Notes under the pieces: model-generated
The model's input: the letters and a program-made list of their open reading frames with translations, nothing else
Told to the model about the DNA's origin: nothing
Database searches by the model: none
Program-made: the position numbers and the translations under genes
DNA from: Mangrovihabitans endophyticus
Lineage (GTDB): Bacteria > Actinomycetota > Actinomycetes > Mycobacteriales > Micromonosporaceae
Reading direction: 5' to 3'
Assembly: GCF_014646155.1 (NCBI RefSeq)
Contig: NZ_BMMX01000010.1
Coordinates: 119,780-183,779 of the forward strand
DNA: 64,000 bases
In this document: piece after piece, positions 11,566-21,715 of the stretch
Position numbering within the stretch: position 1 is the stretch's first letter
Layout of the letters: each line of letters begins with the position of its first letter

Positions 11566-11946
11566 CTACTTGCGACCCGGCTTCTTCTTGCCTGCGACCG
11601 TGCGCTTCGGACCCTTGCGGGTGCGCGCGTTGGTCCGCGTGCGCTGTCCCCGAACGGGGAGACCGCGGCGGTGACGGATGCCGGCGTAGCAGCCGATCTC
11701 GACCTTGCGGCGGATGTCCGCGGCGACCTCGCGGCGCAGGTCGCCCTCGACCTTGAAGTTGGCCTCGATGTAGTCGCGGAGCTGAACCAGCTCCTCGTCC
11801 GAGAGGTCCTTGGCGCGCTTGTTCAGATCGATCGCGGTGGCGGTCAGTGCTTCGACCGCACGTGTCCGGCCGATACCGAAGATGTAGGTGAGCGCGATCT
11901 CCATCCGCTTCTCGCGGGGAAGATCGACGCCGACGAGTCGTGCCAT
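11566..11946 (-). CDS. rpsM: Small subunit ribosomal protein uS13
   Basis: Head protein that contacts the P-site tRNA and bridges to the 50S subunit; 126 residues, the usual length. [19 protein letters not shown] at the start, the helix-hairpin FGIGRT, and [15 protein letters not shown] with a basic tail are diagnostic. Confidence 0.98.
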   Translation of the reverse strand: MARLVGVDLPREKRMEIALTYIFGIGRTRAVEALTATAIDLNKRAKDLSDEELVQLRDYIEANFKVEGDLRREVAADIRRKVEIGCYAGIRHRRGLPVRGQRTRTNARTRKGPKRTVAGKKKPGRK

Positions 11947-12116
11947 TGGCGGGCGTGCTCCTCGTTGTCCTTCGGAGGTCTGCGCCCGTCCACGCCCCGC
12001 CTGCCCGGGCGGGCCCCGGCCTCCGACCGGGGGTGGGGCCGCGATTCATCGCTGAAGTGATGCCGCGGCTGGGACGAGCTTGTTCTCTTGGTGCGATCCG
12101 ACAGCGCCGGAGGGAC

Positions 12117-12230
12117 TCAGCCCTGGCGCTGCTTGTGGCGCGGGTCGGAGCAGATGACCATGACCCGGCCGTGCCGGCGGATGATCCGACACTTGTTGCA
12201 GATCGGCTTGACGCTCGGCTTGACCTTCAC
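12117..12230 (-). CDS. rpmJ: Large subunit ribosomal protein bL36
   Basis: A 37-residue protein read from a GTG at 12230, starting [14 protein letters not shown]. It has the zinc ligands C-x2-C, a later Cys and the C-terminal His, so this is the zinc-binding (C+) form. It lies in the conserved slot between infA and rpsM, 38 bp after infA. Confidence 0.95.
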   Translation of the reverse strand: MKVKPSVKPICNKCRIIRRHGRVMVICSDPRHKQRQG

Positions 12231-12268
12231 GGTTTTGCCTTAACTCTCGGTCGGACGGACAGAACCCG

Positions 12269-12490
12269 TTACTTGTAGCGGTAGACGATCCGCCCGCGGG
12301 TCAGGTCGTACGGCGAGAGTTCGACGACGACCCGGTCCTCGGGAAGGATGCGGATGTAGTGCTGCCGCATTTTGCCGCTGATGTGAGCCAAGACCTTGTG
12401 CCCATTGGCAAGCTCCACCCGGAACATGGCGTTCGGCAGGGGCTCGATCACTCGGCCCTCGATCTCGATGGCTCCGTCTTTCTTTGGCAT
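12269..12490 (-). CDS. infA: Translation initiation factor IF-1
   Basis: OB-fold factor that occupies the ribosomal A site during initiation; 73 residues as usual. [30 protein letters not shown] and [12 protein letters not shown] are hallmarks. First gene of the infA-rpmJ-rpsM-rpsK-rpsD-rpoA-rplQ run, with its own promoter region upstream. Confidence 0.98.
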   Translation of the reverse strand: MPKKDGAIEIEGRVIEPLPNAMFRVELANGHKVLAHISGKMRQHYIRILPEDRVVVELSPYDLTRGRIVYRYK

Positions 12491-12632
12491 GTCCTCCGCT
12501 ACCTGACACTGGGTTCGTAGGGCAGGCGACAGCGTTCATCCCAGGCCTGAGGGGGTCTGGACCAGCCGCGGCTCCTTGGTCCACCGAAGCGCTGATGGAC
12601 ACGAAAGAGTGGACGCTGCGCGCCGACTAGCC

Positions 12633-12662
12633 AGTGTACGCGCGCACAAAGTGAGACACCAA
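12633..12662 (-). promoter_or_regulatory. Predicted promoter for infA operon
   Basis: On the minus strand TTGGTG (12657-12662) and TACACT (12633-12638) are separated by 18 bp, giving a start about 140 bases ahead of infA. A second, weaker pair further upstream (CTGACT and TACTTA, 16 bp apart, near 12709-12736) could make a longer transcript that includes the shared leader motif at 12677-12697. Confidence 0.55.
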
Positions 12663-12676
12663 ACCGAGGTCCCCCG

Positions 12677-12697
12677 CACCCGGAGTCGGGCGTGTTG
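12677..12697 (-). promoter_or_regulatory. Diverged copy of shared ribosomal leader motif
   Basis: The minus strand contains ACACGCCCGAC, the core also found ahead of rpsJ and rpsL, followed by a CGGGTG match; about 18 of 21 positions agree with the rpsL copy. It lies 15 bp upstream of the -35 box of the nearer predicted promoter. Role unknown. Confidence 0.4.
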
Positions 12698-12728
12698 CGC
12701 CCGGTAAGTAGCTGTTTATCCGTTTCAG

Positions 12729-13196
12729 TCAGCGATCACGGCGCCGACGAGACCGCCCCGATCCCCCGCCCCATCCGCCCACGATGCCGAACACCAGCGG
12801 GATGAGCATCCAGACCGGCCAGAAGTACTGCCATTGGCCGGAGCTCGCGCTCGTGATTCCCCAAATGATCACGCAGACGATGAACACGGCAGCGTAGCTC
12901 GACACCCAGCCCGGCAATCCCCGGGCGGGCTCCTTGCCTGCCGCAGCCGACTCCGGAGAACCACCCGTCTGATGCGGCTGGACCTGCGAGTGCGCGGCCG
13001 GAGCCGGCCCGGGAAGATCGGCGAACAGCCCGTTGAGGTCCCCGTACGTCTTCGCGGTGTACGCCTGCTGCACCCGCTCGTCGTACTCGTGCAGATCCAG
13101 GCGTCCCTCGTCGAGCGCCGCCTTCAGCCGCTCCGCCGCCGCCTCACGGTCGCCATCACCGACACGCATGTCCTCCGGGCCCATGGCGTACAGCAT
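12729..13196 (-). CDS. DUF1707 membrane protein
   Basis: A 155-residue protein. Residues about 10-62 form a DUF1707 domain (MRVGDGDREAAAERLKAAL, GRLDLHEYDERVQQAYTA). A Pro/Ser linker leads to two membrane segments (about 101-117 and 125-143) with a basic tail. DUF1707 proteins are common in actinobacteria; their role is unknown, though some are membrane-associated regulators. A paralogue is at 62511-62951. It follows map by 21 bp. Confidence 0.85.
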   Translation of the reverse strand: MLYAMGPEDMRVGDGDREAAAERLKAALDEGRLDLHEYDERVQQAYTAKTYGDLNGLFADLPGPAPAAHSQVQPHQTGGSPESAAAGKEPARGLPGWVSSYAAVFIVCVIIWGITSASSGQWQYFWPVWMLIPLVFGIVGGWGGGSGRSRRRRDR

Positions 13197-13217
13197 GACA
13201 GCGCCCGAGGCGGTCGA

Positions 13218-14066
13218 TCAATTGATCACGTCGGCACTCTGACGAGAGGTGACGAGGTCGCCCAGCCGGGCCCGTCCACCGTCCGGCGCCGTGGTCACCC
13301 ACACGCCGTCGTCCAGCAGCGCCATGGTGTGCTCGACGTGCGCCGCGATCGAACGGTCACGCGTGATGACCGTCCAACCGTCGTCCAGCTCCAACGTCCG
13401 CGGGGAACCCTTGGTGATCATCGGCTCGATGGCCAGCGCCATGCCCGCCACCAGCCGGGGCCCCTTACCGGGCTTGCCGTGGTTGAGCACGTGCGGATCC
13501 TGGTGCATCTCGGTGCCGATGCCGTGCCCGCCGTAGCCCTCGACGATGCCGTACCGCCCGGCCTTGCGGACGGTCTTCTCGACGCTGTACGAGATGTCGG
13601 TGAGCCGTCCGCGGCCGCCGGCCGCCCCACGGGCCGCAGCGGCGATCCCCGCCCACATCGCGTCCTCCGCCACCGCTGCCATGGTGAGCAGCGACGGATC
13701 GACCTCGCCTACCCCGACCGTGATGGCCGCGTCGCCGTGCCAGCCGTGCAGGATCGCCCCGCAGTCCAGAGACAGCAAGTCGCCCTCGCGCAGCACCTGA
13801 TCCGGCGCCGGGATGCCGTGCACCACCTGCTCGTTGACCGAGGCGCAGATCGAGGCCGGGAAGCCCATGTAGCCCTTGAAGGACGGGACGGCGCCGGCAT
13901 CGCGGATCACCTTCTCGGCGACCGCGTCGAGGTCCGCCGTCGACACGCCGGGAGCCACCGCTTCGCGCATCGCCTGCAGCGCCGCGGCCACCACCAGGCC
14001 GGCGCCCCGCATCAGCTCGATCTGTTCGGGTGTCTTCATCTGGATGTCCGGCTGCTGGCGGCGCAT
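13218..14066 (-). CDS. map: Methionine aminopeptidase, type I
   Basis: Removes N-terminal methionine from new proteins. Metal ligands are visible: the two Asp of LSLDCGAILHGWHGDAA, His in GYGGHGIGTEMHQDP, Glu in AIEPMI and Glu in HVEHTMALL. Length 282, near the family norm. The ATG at 14066 lies 1 bp after the adk stop, so the two are coupled behind secY. Confidence 0.97.
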   Translation of the reverse strand: MRRQQPDIQMKTPEQIELMRGAGLVVAAALQAMREAVAPGVSTADLDAVAEKVIRDAGAVPSFKGYMGFPASICASVNEQVVHGIPAPDQVLREGDLLSLDCGAILHGWHGDAAITVGVGEVDPSLLTMAAVAEDAMWAGIAAAARGAAGGRGRLTDISYSVEKTVRKAGRYGIVEGYGGHGIGTEMHQDPHVLNHGKPGKGPRLVAGMALAIEPMITKGSPRTLELDDGWTVITRDRSIAAHVEHTMALLDDGVWVTTAPDGGRARLGDLVTSRQSADVIN

Positions 14067-14067
14067 G

Positions 14068-14721
14068 TCAGCCTCCGTAGGACCGCAGGGCGTCGATGGC
14101 CCGTACGGTCACGTCCTCGACCGGCCCGGTCGCGTCGATCCCGACCAGCTTGCCCTGAGCGCCGTAGAAGTCGACCAGCGGCGCGGTCTTGTCGGAGTAC
14201 TCCACCAGCCGGTTGGCAATAGTGTCGGCCTTGTCGTCGTCGCGCTGGAACAACTCGGAGCCACACCTGTCGCAGATGTTGTCCTTGCTGGTCGGATCGA
14301 ACTCGACGTGCCAGATCTTGCCGCAGCCGCGGCACGTCCGCCGCCCGGACAGCCGTCGGATGACCTCGTCGTCGTCGACCACCAGCTCCATCACCAGGTC
14401 GAGCGCGGTGCCGAGGTCGGCGAGCAGCTTGTCCAGCGCCGAGGCCTGCGGGACGGTACGCGGGAAGCCGTCCAGCAGGAAGCCATCACCGGCGTCCGGC
14501 TCGGCGAGCCGGTCCCGGACCATGTTGATGGTGACCTCGTCGGGCACGAGCTGCCCGGCATCCATGTAGCGCTTCGCCTCCACGCCCAGCGGCGTGCCCT
14601 GCGAGACGTTGGCCCGGAAGATGTCGCCGGTCGAGATCTTCGGCACGGCCAGATGGGCGGCGATGAACTCAGCCTGGGTCCCCTTGCCGGCCCCGGGAGG
14701 GCCCACGAGTACAAGCCGCAC
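14068..14721 (-). CDS. adk: Adenylate kinase
   Basis: Interconverts ATP, ADP and AMP. The P-loop [13 protein letters not shown] is at residues 7-19, FLLDGFPRT lies near 80, and a long LID carries four cysteines (C-x2-C, then C-x2-C) that bind zinc. The 217-residue length fits the long zinc-LID form. GTG start at 14721, 68 bp after secY. Confidence 0.97.
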   Translation of the reverse strand: MRLVLVGPPGAGKGTQAEFIAAHLAVPKISTGDIFRANVSQGTPLGVEAKRYMDAGQLVPDEVTINMVRDRLAEPDAGDGFLLDGFPRTVPQASALDKLLADLGTALDLVMELVVDDDEVIRRLSGRRTCRGCGKIWHVEFDPTSKDNICDRCGSELFQRDDDKADTIANRLVEYSDKTAPLVDFYGAQGKLVGIDATGPVEDVTVRAIDALRSYGG

Positions 14722-14789
14722 CTACATCGCCTCGCTTCGGTGAGAACGAGTCTTTCCAAACGCGTGAGCCCCCCGGCTCCGCGTCGCCA

Positions 14790-16136
14790 CTACCGGAGGA
14801 ACCCTTCGTAGTTTCGCTGCATCAACTGGCTTTCGATCTGCTTCACCGTTTCCAGCCCCACACCCACCATGATCAGCACTGCGGTGCCTCCGAACGGGAA
14901 GTTCTGGTACTGCTGATTGTCCAGCCAGATGAAGAAGAAGTTCGGCAGCACCGAGATCAGACCCAGGTAGAGCGCTCCGGGAAGGGTGATCCGGCTGAGG
15001 ATGAAGTCCAGGTAGTCGGCGGTCGGCTTACCGGGCCGGATACCCGGTACGAAACCACCGTACTTCTTCATGTTGTCCGCGACCTCGGTCGGGTTGAACG
15101 TGATCGAGACGTAGAAGTACGTGAAGAAGATGATCAGGAAGAAGTACGTCGTGATATAGATCCAGTGGCTGGGGTTCGCCAGGTTGTTCTGGATCCACTG
15201 CTGGTAACCCTTGAGGTTGTTCGGGTCGAAGAACTGCAGGTAGAGCTTCGGCAGGTAGAGCAGCGACGACGCGAAGATCACCGGCACCACGCCGGACTGG
15301 TTGACCTTGAGCGGGATGTAGGTCGAGGTGCCGCCGTACATCCGTCGGCCGATCATGCGCTTCGCGTACTGCACCGGGATCCGGCGCTGTGCCTGCTCGA
15401 TGAAGACCACCGCGCAGATGATGACCAGCACCAAGGCGATCACCAGCAGGAACTTGGCGACGCCGCTGGACTCCTTGATCGTCCAGCCCTCACCGGGGAG
15501 CCGCGCGGTGATCGAGGTGAAGATCAGCACGGACATGCCGTTGCCGACGCCCCGGTCGGTGATCAGCTCGCCCAGCCACATCACCACGCCGGTGCCCGCG
15601 GTCATGGTGGTCACCAGCACCGCGAGGGTCAGCCACATCGGCAGCCCGGTGTTCTCCGGAATGATCTGGAACTTCGCGTTGTCCTGCGGGCACGCCCCGG
15701 CGAACAGTTGACCGGAGCGGGCCAGCGCGACGAACGCCGAGGACTGCAGGATCGCCAGGCCCAGCGTCAGGTACCGGGTGTACTGGGTGATCTTCGCCTG
15801 GCCGGACTGGCCCTCCTTGCGCAACTGCTCCAGGCGGGGAATCACCACGGTGAGCAGTTGCAGGATGATCGACGCGGTGATGTAGGGCATGATGCCGAGC
15901 GCGAACACCGAGAGCTGGAGCAGCGCTCCGCCAGAGAACAGATTCAGGATGTTCAACACGCCGCCGCCGGCGTCCGAGGTCTGCACCGCCTCCAGGCAGT
16001 TGCGGACGTTGGTGTAGGACACGCCAGGGCTGGGCAACGTGGCGCCGAGGCGGTAGACACCGATGATCGCCACGGTGAACAACAGCTTCTTGCGCAGGTC
16101 AGGCGTCCGGAACGCACTGGTAAAGGCGGAGAGCAA
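14790..16136 (-). CDS. secY: Protein translocase subunit SecY
   Basis: Channel protein of the Sec translocon; 448 residues with ten hydrophobic segments. FTSAFRTPDLRKKLLFT at the start, the plug-region LNLFSGGAL, PVQYAKRMIGRRMYGG in the cytosolic loop and GGFVPGIRPGKPT are conserved. Partner secE lies at 44762. secY heads a secY-adk-map run and has a promoter candidate of its own after the rplO terminator. Confidence 0.98.
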   Translation of the reverse strand: MLSAFTSAFRTPDLRKKLLFTVAIIGVYRLGATLPSPGVSYTNVRNCLEAVQTSDAGGGVLNILNLFSGGALLQLSVFALGIMPYITASIILQLLTVVIPRLEQLRKEGQSGQAKITQYTRYLTLGLAILQSSAFVALARSGQLFAGACPQDNAKFQIIPENTGLPMWLTLAVLVTTMTAGTGVVMWLGELITDRGVGNGMSVLIFTSITARLPGEGWTIKESSGVAKFLLVIALVLVIICAVVFIEQAQRRIPVQYAKRMIGRRMYGGTSTYIPLKVNQSGVVPVIFASSLLYLPKLYLQFFDPNNLKGYQQWIQNNLANPSHWIYITTYFFLIIFFTYFYVSITFNPTEVADNMKKYGGFVPGIRPGKPTADYLDFILSRITLPGALYLGLISVLPNFFFIWLDNQQYQNFPFGGTAVLIMVGVGLETVKQIESQLMQRNYEGFLR

Positions 16137-16224
16137 CTTCTTCCTCCTGCGCGAGGTTACCGCCGGATCAGGCGGACGGGGGTGGGCATCGGTCCGGACG
16201 ACCGATTTCCCTAGCTGGGAACGG

Positions 16225-16254
16225 ACTCTAACAGCCTGGTGCGGCCGGGGTCAG
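16225..16254 (-). promoter_or_regulatory. Predicted secY promoter
   Basis: CTGACC (16249-16254) and TAGAGT (16225-16230) are 18 bp apart on the minus strand, about 90 bases before secY and after the rplO hairpin. The intergenic length of 292 bp, unusual within the spc cluster, supports a separate transcript. Confidence 0.45.
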
Positions 16255-16378
16255 GCACGGTGGCCGCATCCGCGGTCATCCGGGGCGACCGGACGGAGCG
16301 GACAACGGGCCGAGGGACGGTAAGGGGCTCCGCACCTGCACTCAAAAGTAGGAGGTTAGCGACATTGAGCCGGAAAGG

Positions 16379-16421
16379 GAATGCCGCCCTGCCGTCATTT
16401 CGACGTCAGGGCGGGCATCCT
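16379..16421 (-). terminator. Hairpin after rplO
   Basis: Near-inverted arms ATGCCCGCCCTGACGTC and GACGGCAGGGCGGCAT flank a short AAAT loop (minus-strand reading), just after the rplO stop. A CCCTTT stretch follows. It would split the spc cluster into two transcripts. Confidence 0.7.
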
Positions 16422-16428
16422 GCGGTCC

Positions 16429-16872
16429 TTACAGCTCGGTGGCCGAGCCACCGGCAGCGGCGATCTTCTCCTTCGCCGACTCGCTGAACGCGTGCGCCGA
16501 GACGGTCAGCGACACGCCGCCCAGTTCGCCGGAACCGAGAACCTTGACCGGCTGGCCACGGCGGACCGCGCCCGCCTCGGCCAGCTCGGCCGGACCGACC
16601 TCGCCGCCCTGCGGGAACAGCTCGGCGAGCCGGTCCAGGTTCACGACCTGGAAGACGACCTTGTTCTTGTTCTTGAAGCCCTTCATCTTCGGCAGGCGCA
16701 TGTGGATCGGCATCTGCCCACCCTCGAACGCCGCCGAGATGTTCTTGCGGGCCTTCGAACCCTTGGTACCGCGACCGGCGGTCTTACCCTTGGAACCTTC
16801 ACCACGGCCCACGCGGGTCTTCGCCGTCTTGGCGCCGGGCGCCGGGCGCAGGTGATGCACCTTGATCGCCAT
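16429..16872 (-). CDS. rplO: Large subunit ribosomal protein uL15
   Basis: Late-assembly 50S protein, 147 residues. [33 protein letters not shown] and [18 protein letters not shown] identify it. Overlaps rpmD by one base (TAATG). Followed by a hairpin rather than running straight into secY. Confidence 0.98.
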   Translation of the reverse strand: MAIKVHHLRPAPGAKTAKTRVGRGEGSKGKTAGRGTKGSKARKNISAAFEGGQMPIHMRLPKMKGFKNKNKVVFQVVNLDRLAELFPQGGEVGPAELAEAGAVRRGQPVKVLGSGELGGVSLTVSAHAFSESAKEKIAAAGGSATEL

Positions 16873-17054
16873 TACTCGACCTCCTCAACAGTCACGAGGT
16901 GGTTCACGGCGAAGATCATGCCCCGAATCTCGGGGCGGTCCTCCTTGACCACCACATCGTTGATCCGCTTCAGGCCGAGCGAGCGCAGCGACTCACGCTG
17001 CTTCGGCTTGCGGCCGATGTTGGAGCGGACCTGAGTGACCTTCAGGCGTGCCAT
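16872..17054 (-). CDS. rpmD: Large subunit ribosomal protein uL30
   Basis: A 60-residue protein starting [20 protein letters not shown], with [12 protein letters not shown] and [16 protein letters not shown], typical of bacterial L30. It overlaps both rpsE and rplO by one base, so translation is coupled. Confidence 0.98.
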   Translation of the reverse strand: MARLKVTQVRSNIGRKPKQRESLRSLGLKRINDVVVKEDRPEIRGMIFAVNHLVTVEEVE

Positions 17055-17674
17055 CAGCGCACCCCCGCCGCTTCCGCACGCGCCGCCAGCATGGCTGCCG
17101 GTGCGACGTCCTCCACCGGCAGACCGCGCCGGGCAGCGACCTTCTCCGGCGACTCAAGGCCCTTCAGAGCGGCCACGGTCGCGTGCACGATGTTGATCGG
17201 GTTGGAGGACCCGAGGCTCTTGCTGAGCACGTCGTGGATGCCGGCGCACTCCAGCACGGCGCGCACCGGACCGCCGGCGATGACGCCGGTACCGGCGGAG
17301 GCCGGCTTGAGCAGCACGACACCCGCGGCCGCCTCACCGGTGACCGGGTGCGGGATGGTGGCCGCGATCCGCGGCACCTTGAAGAAGTGCTTCTTGGCCT
17401 CCTCGACGCCCTTGGCGATGGCCGCGGGCACCTCCTTGGCCTTTCCATATCCGATGCCCACGGTGCCGTCGCCGTCGCCCACGATCACCAGAGCGGTGAA
17501 GCTGAAGCGACGACCACCCTTGACGACCTTGGCGACACGGTTGATCGCGACGACACGCTCCAGGTGCGGAGTCTTCTCGACGGGCGCGTTACCGCGGCCC
17601 TCGCGGCGGTTGTCCCGGCGGCCACCCTCGTTGTTACCGCCGGACCCGCCGCCACGGCGCTGCTGACCAGGCAT
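17054..17674 (-). CDS. rpsE: Small subunit ribosomal protein uS5
   Basis: Helps decoding accuracy and mRNA unwinding. The 206-residue protein has a Gly/Arg/Asn-rich N-terminal extension of about 38 residues, then [34 protein letters not shown] and the C-terminal domain [20 protein letters not shown]. Spectinomycin-loop residues look ordinary. Confidence 0.98.
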   Translation of the reverse strand: MPGQQRRGGGSGGNNEGGRRDNRREGRGNAPVEKTPHLERVVAINRVAKVVKGGRRFSFTALVIVGDGDGTVGIGYGKAKEVPAAIAKGVEEAKKHFFKVPRIAATIPHPVTGEAAAGVVLLKPASAGTGVIAGGPVRAVLECAGIHDVLSKSLGSSNPINIVHATVAALKGLESPEKVAARRGLPVEDVAPAAMLAARAEAAGVR

Positions 17675-17686
17675 TGGTCTTCCTTC

Positions 17687-18082
17687 CTAGAACTCGAGTC
17701 CGGCTTCCCGGGCGGCATCCGCCAGGGCGGCGATGCGCCCGGCGTACTTGTTGCCGCCGCGGTCGAAGACGACCTTGGACACACCTGCGGTCTTGGCGCG
17801 CTCGGCGAGCAGCGCACCCACCTTCGTGGCTTGGGCGCTCTTGTCGCCCTCCGCACCCCGCAGGGACGCGTCGAGCGTGGAGGCCGACACCAGCGTGTGT
17901 CCCTTGTCGTCGTCGATGATCTGCGCGGTGATGTGCCGCGTGGAACGGGAGACGACCAGGCGGGGGCGCTCGGCGGTGCCGCGCAGGGTCCGGCGGACAC
18001 GGAAGTGCCGACGCGCCTTGCCGACGGCCCGCTTGGAGGCGACCCCGCCGCCATTGCGGCGCTTGAGCAGCGTGGCGGTCAC
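17687..18082 (-). CDS. rplR: Large subunit ribosomal protein uL18
   Basis: Binds 5S rRNA. The 131 residues include [33 protein letters not shown] and the C-terminal [19 protein letters not shown]. Overlaps rplF by 4 bp. Confidence 0.98.
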   Translation of the reverse strand: MTATLLKRRNGGGVASKRAVGKARRHFRVRRTLRGTAERPRLVVSRSTRHITAQIIDDDKGHTLVSASTLDASLRGAEGDKSAQATKVGALLAERAKTAGVSKVVFDRGGNKYAGRIAALADAAREAGLEF

Positions 18083-18621
18083 TTCTTACCTGCCTTTCCA
18101 GCCTTACGGCGGATGACCTCGCCCTGGTACTTCACGCCCTTGCCCTTGTAGGGCTCCGGCGGACGGATCTTCCGGATGTTCGCAGCGACCTCACCGACCA
18201 ACTGCTTGTTGATGCCGGACACGCTGAACTGCGTCGGCTTCTCCACCGAGAACGTGATGCCGTCCGGCGCGGTGACGTTGACCGGGTGCGAGAAACCGAG
18301 GGCGAACTCAAGGTCCTTGCCCCGGGCGGTCACCCGGTAACCGGTGCCGTTGATCTCCAGCGTCTTGGTGTAACCCTCGGTGACGCCAGTGATCATGTTG
18401 GCGACCAGGGTACGCGAGAGGCCGTGCAGTTCCTTCGCCCGGCGCTCGTCGTTGGGCCGGGTGACCGACAGCTCGCCGCTCTCCGTCTTCGCGACCGAGA
18501 TCGGCTCGATGACGGTGTGCGAGAGCTCGCCCTTGGGGCCCTTGACCTTGACGGTCTGGCCCGTGATGGTGACGTCGACGCCGGCCGGGACCGGGATCGA
18601 CTTGCGTCCGATTCGCGACAT
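18079..18621 (-). CDS. rplF: Large subunit ribosomal protein uL6
   Basis: A 180-residue protein with two similar RNA-binding halves; [17 protein letters not shown] at the start and [15 protein letters not shown] near the end are diagnostic. The ATG at 18621 was chosen because the longer frame overlaps rpsH and is low-complexity. Confidence 0.98.
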   Translation of the reverse strand: MSRIGRKSIPVPAGVDVTITGQTVKVKGPKGELSHTVIEPISVAKTESGELSVTRPNDERRAKELHGLSRTLVANMITGVTEGYTKTLEINGTGYRVTARGKDLEFALGFSHPVNVTAPDGITFSVEKPTQFSVSGINKQLVGEVAANIRKIRPPEPYKGKGVKYQGEVIRRKAGKAGKK

Positions 18622-18634
18622 GTCTTTGTCTCCG

Positions 18635-19042
18635 TTACCAGACGAAGGCGAGGACTTCCCCGCCCACGCTCCGCTTGCGGGCCTGCCGGTCGGTAAGCAG
18701 TCCCTGGGACGTCGAAATGATCGCGACACCGAGGCCGCCGAGCACGCGCGGGAGCTCGTCGGACTTGGCGTACACCCGAAGGCCGGGCTTGGAGACGCGC
18801 TTGATGCCGGCGAGGCTGCGCTCACGGTTCTGGCCGTACTTGAGCTCAACGACCAGCCGCTTGCCGACGGCGCCTTCCTCCGGCTCCTCGGCCGACCAGG
18901 AGGAGATGTAGCCCTCGGCCTTGAGGACCTCGGCGATGTTCGCCTTGATCTTCGAGAAGGGCATGGTCACCTTGTCGTGGTACGCCTGGTTGGCGTTGCG
19001 CAGACGAGTAAGCATGTCTGCGATCGGGTCGGTCATCGTCAT
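18635..19042 (-). CDS. rpsH: Small subunit ribosomal protein uS8
   Basis: Primary 16S-binding protein, 135 residues. [19 protein letters not shown] at the start and [18 protein letters not shown] near the end are characteristic. In E. coli S8 represses the spc operon at the rplE region; no site was searched for here. Confidence 0.98.
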   Translation of the reverse strand: MTMTDPIADMLTRLRNANQAYHDKVTMPFSKIKANIAEVLKAEGYISSWSAEEPEEGAVGKRLVVELKYGQNRERSLAGIKRVSKPGLRVYAKSDELPRVLGGLGVAIISTSQGLLTDRQARKRSVGGEVLAFVW

Positions 19043-19151
19043 AGGTATTCGTCAACCTTTCTCGCCGGGGTTCCCGGGACCTGCCGCGGGCCTACGGCGA
19101 AGCGGTATTGGTTCTGCCTTGTGGCCACGTCGCACGGACGCGGTAGGCGGG

Positions 19152-19337
19152 TTACCAGGAGGCCTTGGACACGCCCGGGAGTTCGCCGCGGTGGGCCATC
19201 TCGCGGATGCACACCCGGCAGAGTCCGAACTTGCGGTACACCGAGTGCGGCCGACCGCAGCGCTGGCAGCGGGTGTACGCACGCACACCGAACTTCGGCT
19301 TCGCGGCGGCCTTCAGGATCAGCGCCTTCTTCGCCAT
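19152..19337 (-). CDS. rpsZ: Small subunit ribosomal protein uS14, zinc form
   Basis: A 61-residue S14 with a C-x2-C and C-x2-C pair (CQRC, then CRVC) that binds zinc. This short C+ form is standard at this position in actinobacteria; many also carry a long cysteine-free paralogue for zinc starvation, which is not in this window. Confidence 0.97.
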   Translation of the reverse strand: MAKKALILKAAAKPKFGVRAYTRCQRCGRPHSVYRKFGLCRVCIREMAHRGELPGVSKASW

Positions 19338-19339
19338 AC

Positions 19340-19909
19340 TCAGTTCTCCTTGAACGGGAAGCCCAGGAGCTTGAGCAGCGCCCGGCCCTCGTCGTCGGTC
19401 TTGGCGGTGGTCACCACGGTGATGTCCATGCCCCGGACCCGGTCGATGCGGTCCTGGTCGATCTCGTGGAACACCGACTGCTCGGTCAGGCCGAACGTGT
19501 AGTTGCCGTGGCCGTCCAGCTTGCGCCCGTCGAGGCCGCGGAAGTCACGGATACGCGGGAGCGCGATGGACAGCAGCCGGTCCAGGAACTCCCACATCCG
19601 GTCGTTGCGCAGGGTCACCTTGGCACCGATGGGCATGCCCTCGCGCAGCTTGAACTGCGCGATGGACTTGGTCGCCCGGCGCACCAGCGGCTTCTGGCCG
19701 GTGATCGTGGCGAGGTCGCGGACCGCGCCGTCGATCAGCTTGGCGTCCCGGGCGGCCTCGCCCACACCCATGTTCACGACGACCTTGACCAGGCCGGGGA
19801 TCTGCATGGGGTTGCCGTACTTGTACTGCTCCGCGAGCGCAGAAATGACCTCGTCGCGGTACTTCTGCTTCAGCCGGGGCAGGGTCTTGGTCTGGGTAGC
19901 GGCGGTCAT
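19340..19909 (-). CDS. rplE: Large subunit ribosomal protein uL5
   Basis: Binds 5S rRNA and contacts P-site tRNA. About 189 residues; [44 protein letters not shown] and [20 protein letters not shown] are typical. GTG at 19912 and ATG at 19909 are adjacent in frame; the ATG has the better distance from the AAGGA site. Confidence 0.97.
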   Translation of the reverse strand: MTAATQTKTLPRLKQKYRDEVISALAEQYKYGNPMQIPGLVKVVVNMGVGEAARDAKLIDGAVRDLATITGQKPLVRRATKSIAQFKLREGMPIGAKVTLRNDRMWEFLDRLLSIALPRIRDFRGLDGRKLDGHGNYTFGLTEQSVFHEIDQDRIDRVRGMDITVVTTAKTDDEGRALLKLLGFPFKEN

Positions 19910-20223
19910 CACAGGTCCTTACCGGTGGTACGGGCGATGCGAACCTTCTGGCCACTGTCGTCGATGCGGTAGCCGATCCGGGTCGGCTTGCCCTGGTCGT
20001 CCACGATCTGCACGTTCGAGATGTGGATCGGGGCTTCCTGCGTGACGATGCCGCCGGTCTTCGCACCACGCTGCGTCGTGCGGATCCGTTCGTGCTTCTT
20101 GACGCGGTTCACGCCCTCGACAAGGACCTTGTCCTGGCGCGGGTAGGCGGCGATGACCTTGCCCTTGGCACCCTTGTCCTTGCCGGCAATGACGACGACC
20201 GTGTCGCCCTTCTTGATCTTCAC
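19909..20223 (-). CDS. rplX: Large subunit ribosomal protein uL24
   Basis: Assembly initiator of the 50S subunit, 104 residues. [20 protein letters not shown] is the KOW motif at the N-terminus; [20 protein letters not shown] is typical of the C-terminal half. It starts 2 bp after rplN. Confidence 0.98.
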   Translation of the reverse strand: MKIKKGDTVVVIAGKDKGAKGKVIAAYPRQDKVLVEGVNRVKKHERIRTTQRGAKTGGIVTQEAPIHISNVQIVDDQGKPTRIGYRIDDSGQKVRIARTTGKDL

Positions 20224-20225
20224 GG

Positions 20226-20594
20226 TCAGAGCACCTCCGGTGCCAGGCTGATGATCTTCATGAACCGCTTGTTGCGCAGCTCTCGGCCGACCGGGCCGAA
20301 GATGCGCGTACCGCGCGGATCTCCACCGTCACGGATGATCACAGCGGCGTTCTCGTCGAAACGGATGTACGAGCCGTCGGGCCGACGCTTCTCCTTGGCC
20401 GTGCGAACGATGACCGCCTTGACGACATCGCCCTTCTTCACACCGGCCCCGGGAATGGCGTCCTTGACGGTGGCCACGATGACGTCGCCGATGCTTGCGT
20501 AACGGCGACCGGAACCACCGAGCACACGGATGCACAGGATCTCCCGCGCCCCGGTGTTGTCGGCTACGCGGAGTCGCGACTCCTGCTGAATCAC
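20226..20594 (-). CDS. rplN: Large subunit ribosomal protein uL14
   Basis: Subunit-interface protein of the usual 122 residues. [35 protein letters not shown] and GPVGRELR with a [10 protein letters not shown] end are diagnostic. A 146-bp gap separates it from rpsQ, the conventional S10/spc boundary; no convincing promoter was seen there. Confidence 0.98.
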   Translation of the reverse strand: MIQQESRLRVADNTGAREILCIRVLGGSGRRYASIGDVIVATVKDAIPGAGVKKGDVVKAVIVRTAKEKRRPDGSYIRFDENAAVIIRDGGDPRGTRIFGPVGRELRNKRFMKIISLAPEVL

Positions 20595-20740
20595 TTGAGG
20601 TCTCCTATGTCTGCCAGTTCTTCGAAACGCTCACCGAAGCTTGGCGGAACGACGGTTCCCGCCTTCGGCCCGGTAGGGGTCCGGCGGCGGGGTGGTTGGC
20701 TGGACACCGGGCCGATCCGTGCGGAGCCGGCCCGGCGCAC

Positions 20741-21016
20741 TCACTTGGCCTTTTCGAGGATCTCGACGATCCGCCACCGCTTGGTCGCGGAGAGCGGACG
20801 GGTCTCCATCATCAGAACCCGGTCGCCGATGCCGCACGTGTTCTGCTCGTCGTGCGCCTTCAGCTTCCGCGTCCGCCGGATCACCTTGCCGTAGAGCGCG
20901 TGCTTGACGCGATCCTCGATCTCGACGACGACGGTCTTGTCCATCTTGTCGCTGACCACAAGACCCTCACGCACCTTGCGCTGGGACCGCGGCGTAGCGG
21001 TGGTGTTGTCACTCAT
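20741..21016 (-). CDS. rpsQ: Small subunit ribosomal protein uS17
   Basis: OB-fold 16S-binding protein, 91 residues, starting [38 protein letters not shown] and [20 protein letters not shown] are hallmarks. The ATG at 21016 was taken because the longer frame enters rpmC. Confidence 0.98.
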   Translation of the reverse strand: MSDNTTATPRSQRKVREGLVVSDKMDKTVVVEIEDRVKHALYGKVIRRTRKLKAHDEQNTCGIGDRVLMMETRPLSATKRWRIVEILEKAK

Positions 21017-21053
21017 GCTGAGCCTTCCTTTGGCATGCCCTGGGTGCGCTCGG

Positions 21054-21287
21054 TCATGCCGACACCTCATCCGGCGCGACCGAGAGTCCGAGCTCGCGCT
21101 CACGCATGATCGTGTAAATCCGGGCGATGTCCCGGCGGACGACCTGCAGTCGACGGTGGTTGTCGAGCTGTCCGGTCGCGCCCTGCACGCGGAGGTTGAA
21201 CAGCTCCGCCTTGGCCTCCCGCAGCCGCGAGATCAGCTCCTCGTCGGAGAGCTCGCGCAGCTCGGCTGCCTTAACGCCCGCTGCCAT
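21054..21287 (-). CDS. rpmC: Large subunit ribosomal protein uL29
   Basis: Small coiled-coil protein at the exit tunnel, 77 residues. [20 protein letters not shown] and [19 protein letters not shown], then [11 protein letters not shown], identify it. Overlaps rplP by one base (TGATG). Confidence 0.98.
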   Translation of the reverse strand: MAAGVKAAELRELSDEELISRLREAKAELFNLRVQGATGQLDNHRRLQVVRRDIARIYTIMRERELGLSVAPDEVSA

Positions 21288-21712
21288 CAGCTTTCACCCA
21301 CTTCGCGTGTCACGATGCGGCACTTCATCGGGAGCTTGTGGATCGCGCGACGCATGGCCTCGCGCGCGACCGCCTCGTTCGGGAACGACATCTCGAACAG
21401 GACGCGGCCGGGCTTGACGTTCGCCACCCACCACTCGGGCGAGCCCTTACCGGAACCCATACGGGTTTCGGCCGGCTTCTTGGTCAGCGCGTGGTCCGGG
21501 AAGATGGAGATCCAGACCTTGCCGCCACGCTTGATGTGACGGGTCATCGCGATACGCGCCGCCTCGATCTGCCGGTTCGTCACGTACGCGGGCTCCAGAG
21601 CCTGGATACCGAACTCACCGAAGACGACCCGGTTGCCGCCCTTGGACGCGCCGTGGCGGTCCGGGTGGTGCGGCTTGCGGAAGCCCTTCGGGGGCTTACG
21701 CGGCATCAGCAT
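21287..21712 (-). CDS. rplP: Large subunit ribosomal protein uL16
   Basis: Late assembly protein near the A-site tRNA elbow, 141 residues. Characteristic segments are [38 protein letters not shown] and [20 protein letters not shown]. Four bases after rpsC. Confidence 0.98.
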   Translation of the reverse strand: MLMPRKPPKGFRKPHHPDRHGASKGGNRVVFGEFGIQALEPAYVTNRQIEAARIAMTRHIKRGGKVWISIFPDHALTKKPAETRMGSGKGSPEWWVANVKPGRVLFEMSFPNEAVAREAMRRAIHKLPMKCRIVTREVGES

Positions 21713-21715
21713 TGG

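Noticed and set aside
12834..14222. Plus-strand open frame of 462 codons across map
   Set aside because: His/Arg-rich shadow; the opposite strand encodes clear DUF1707, map and adk genes.
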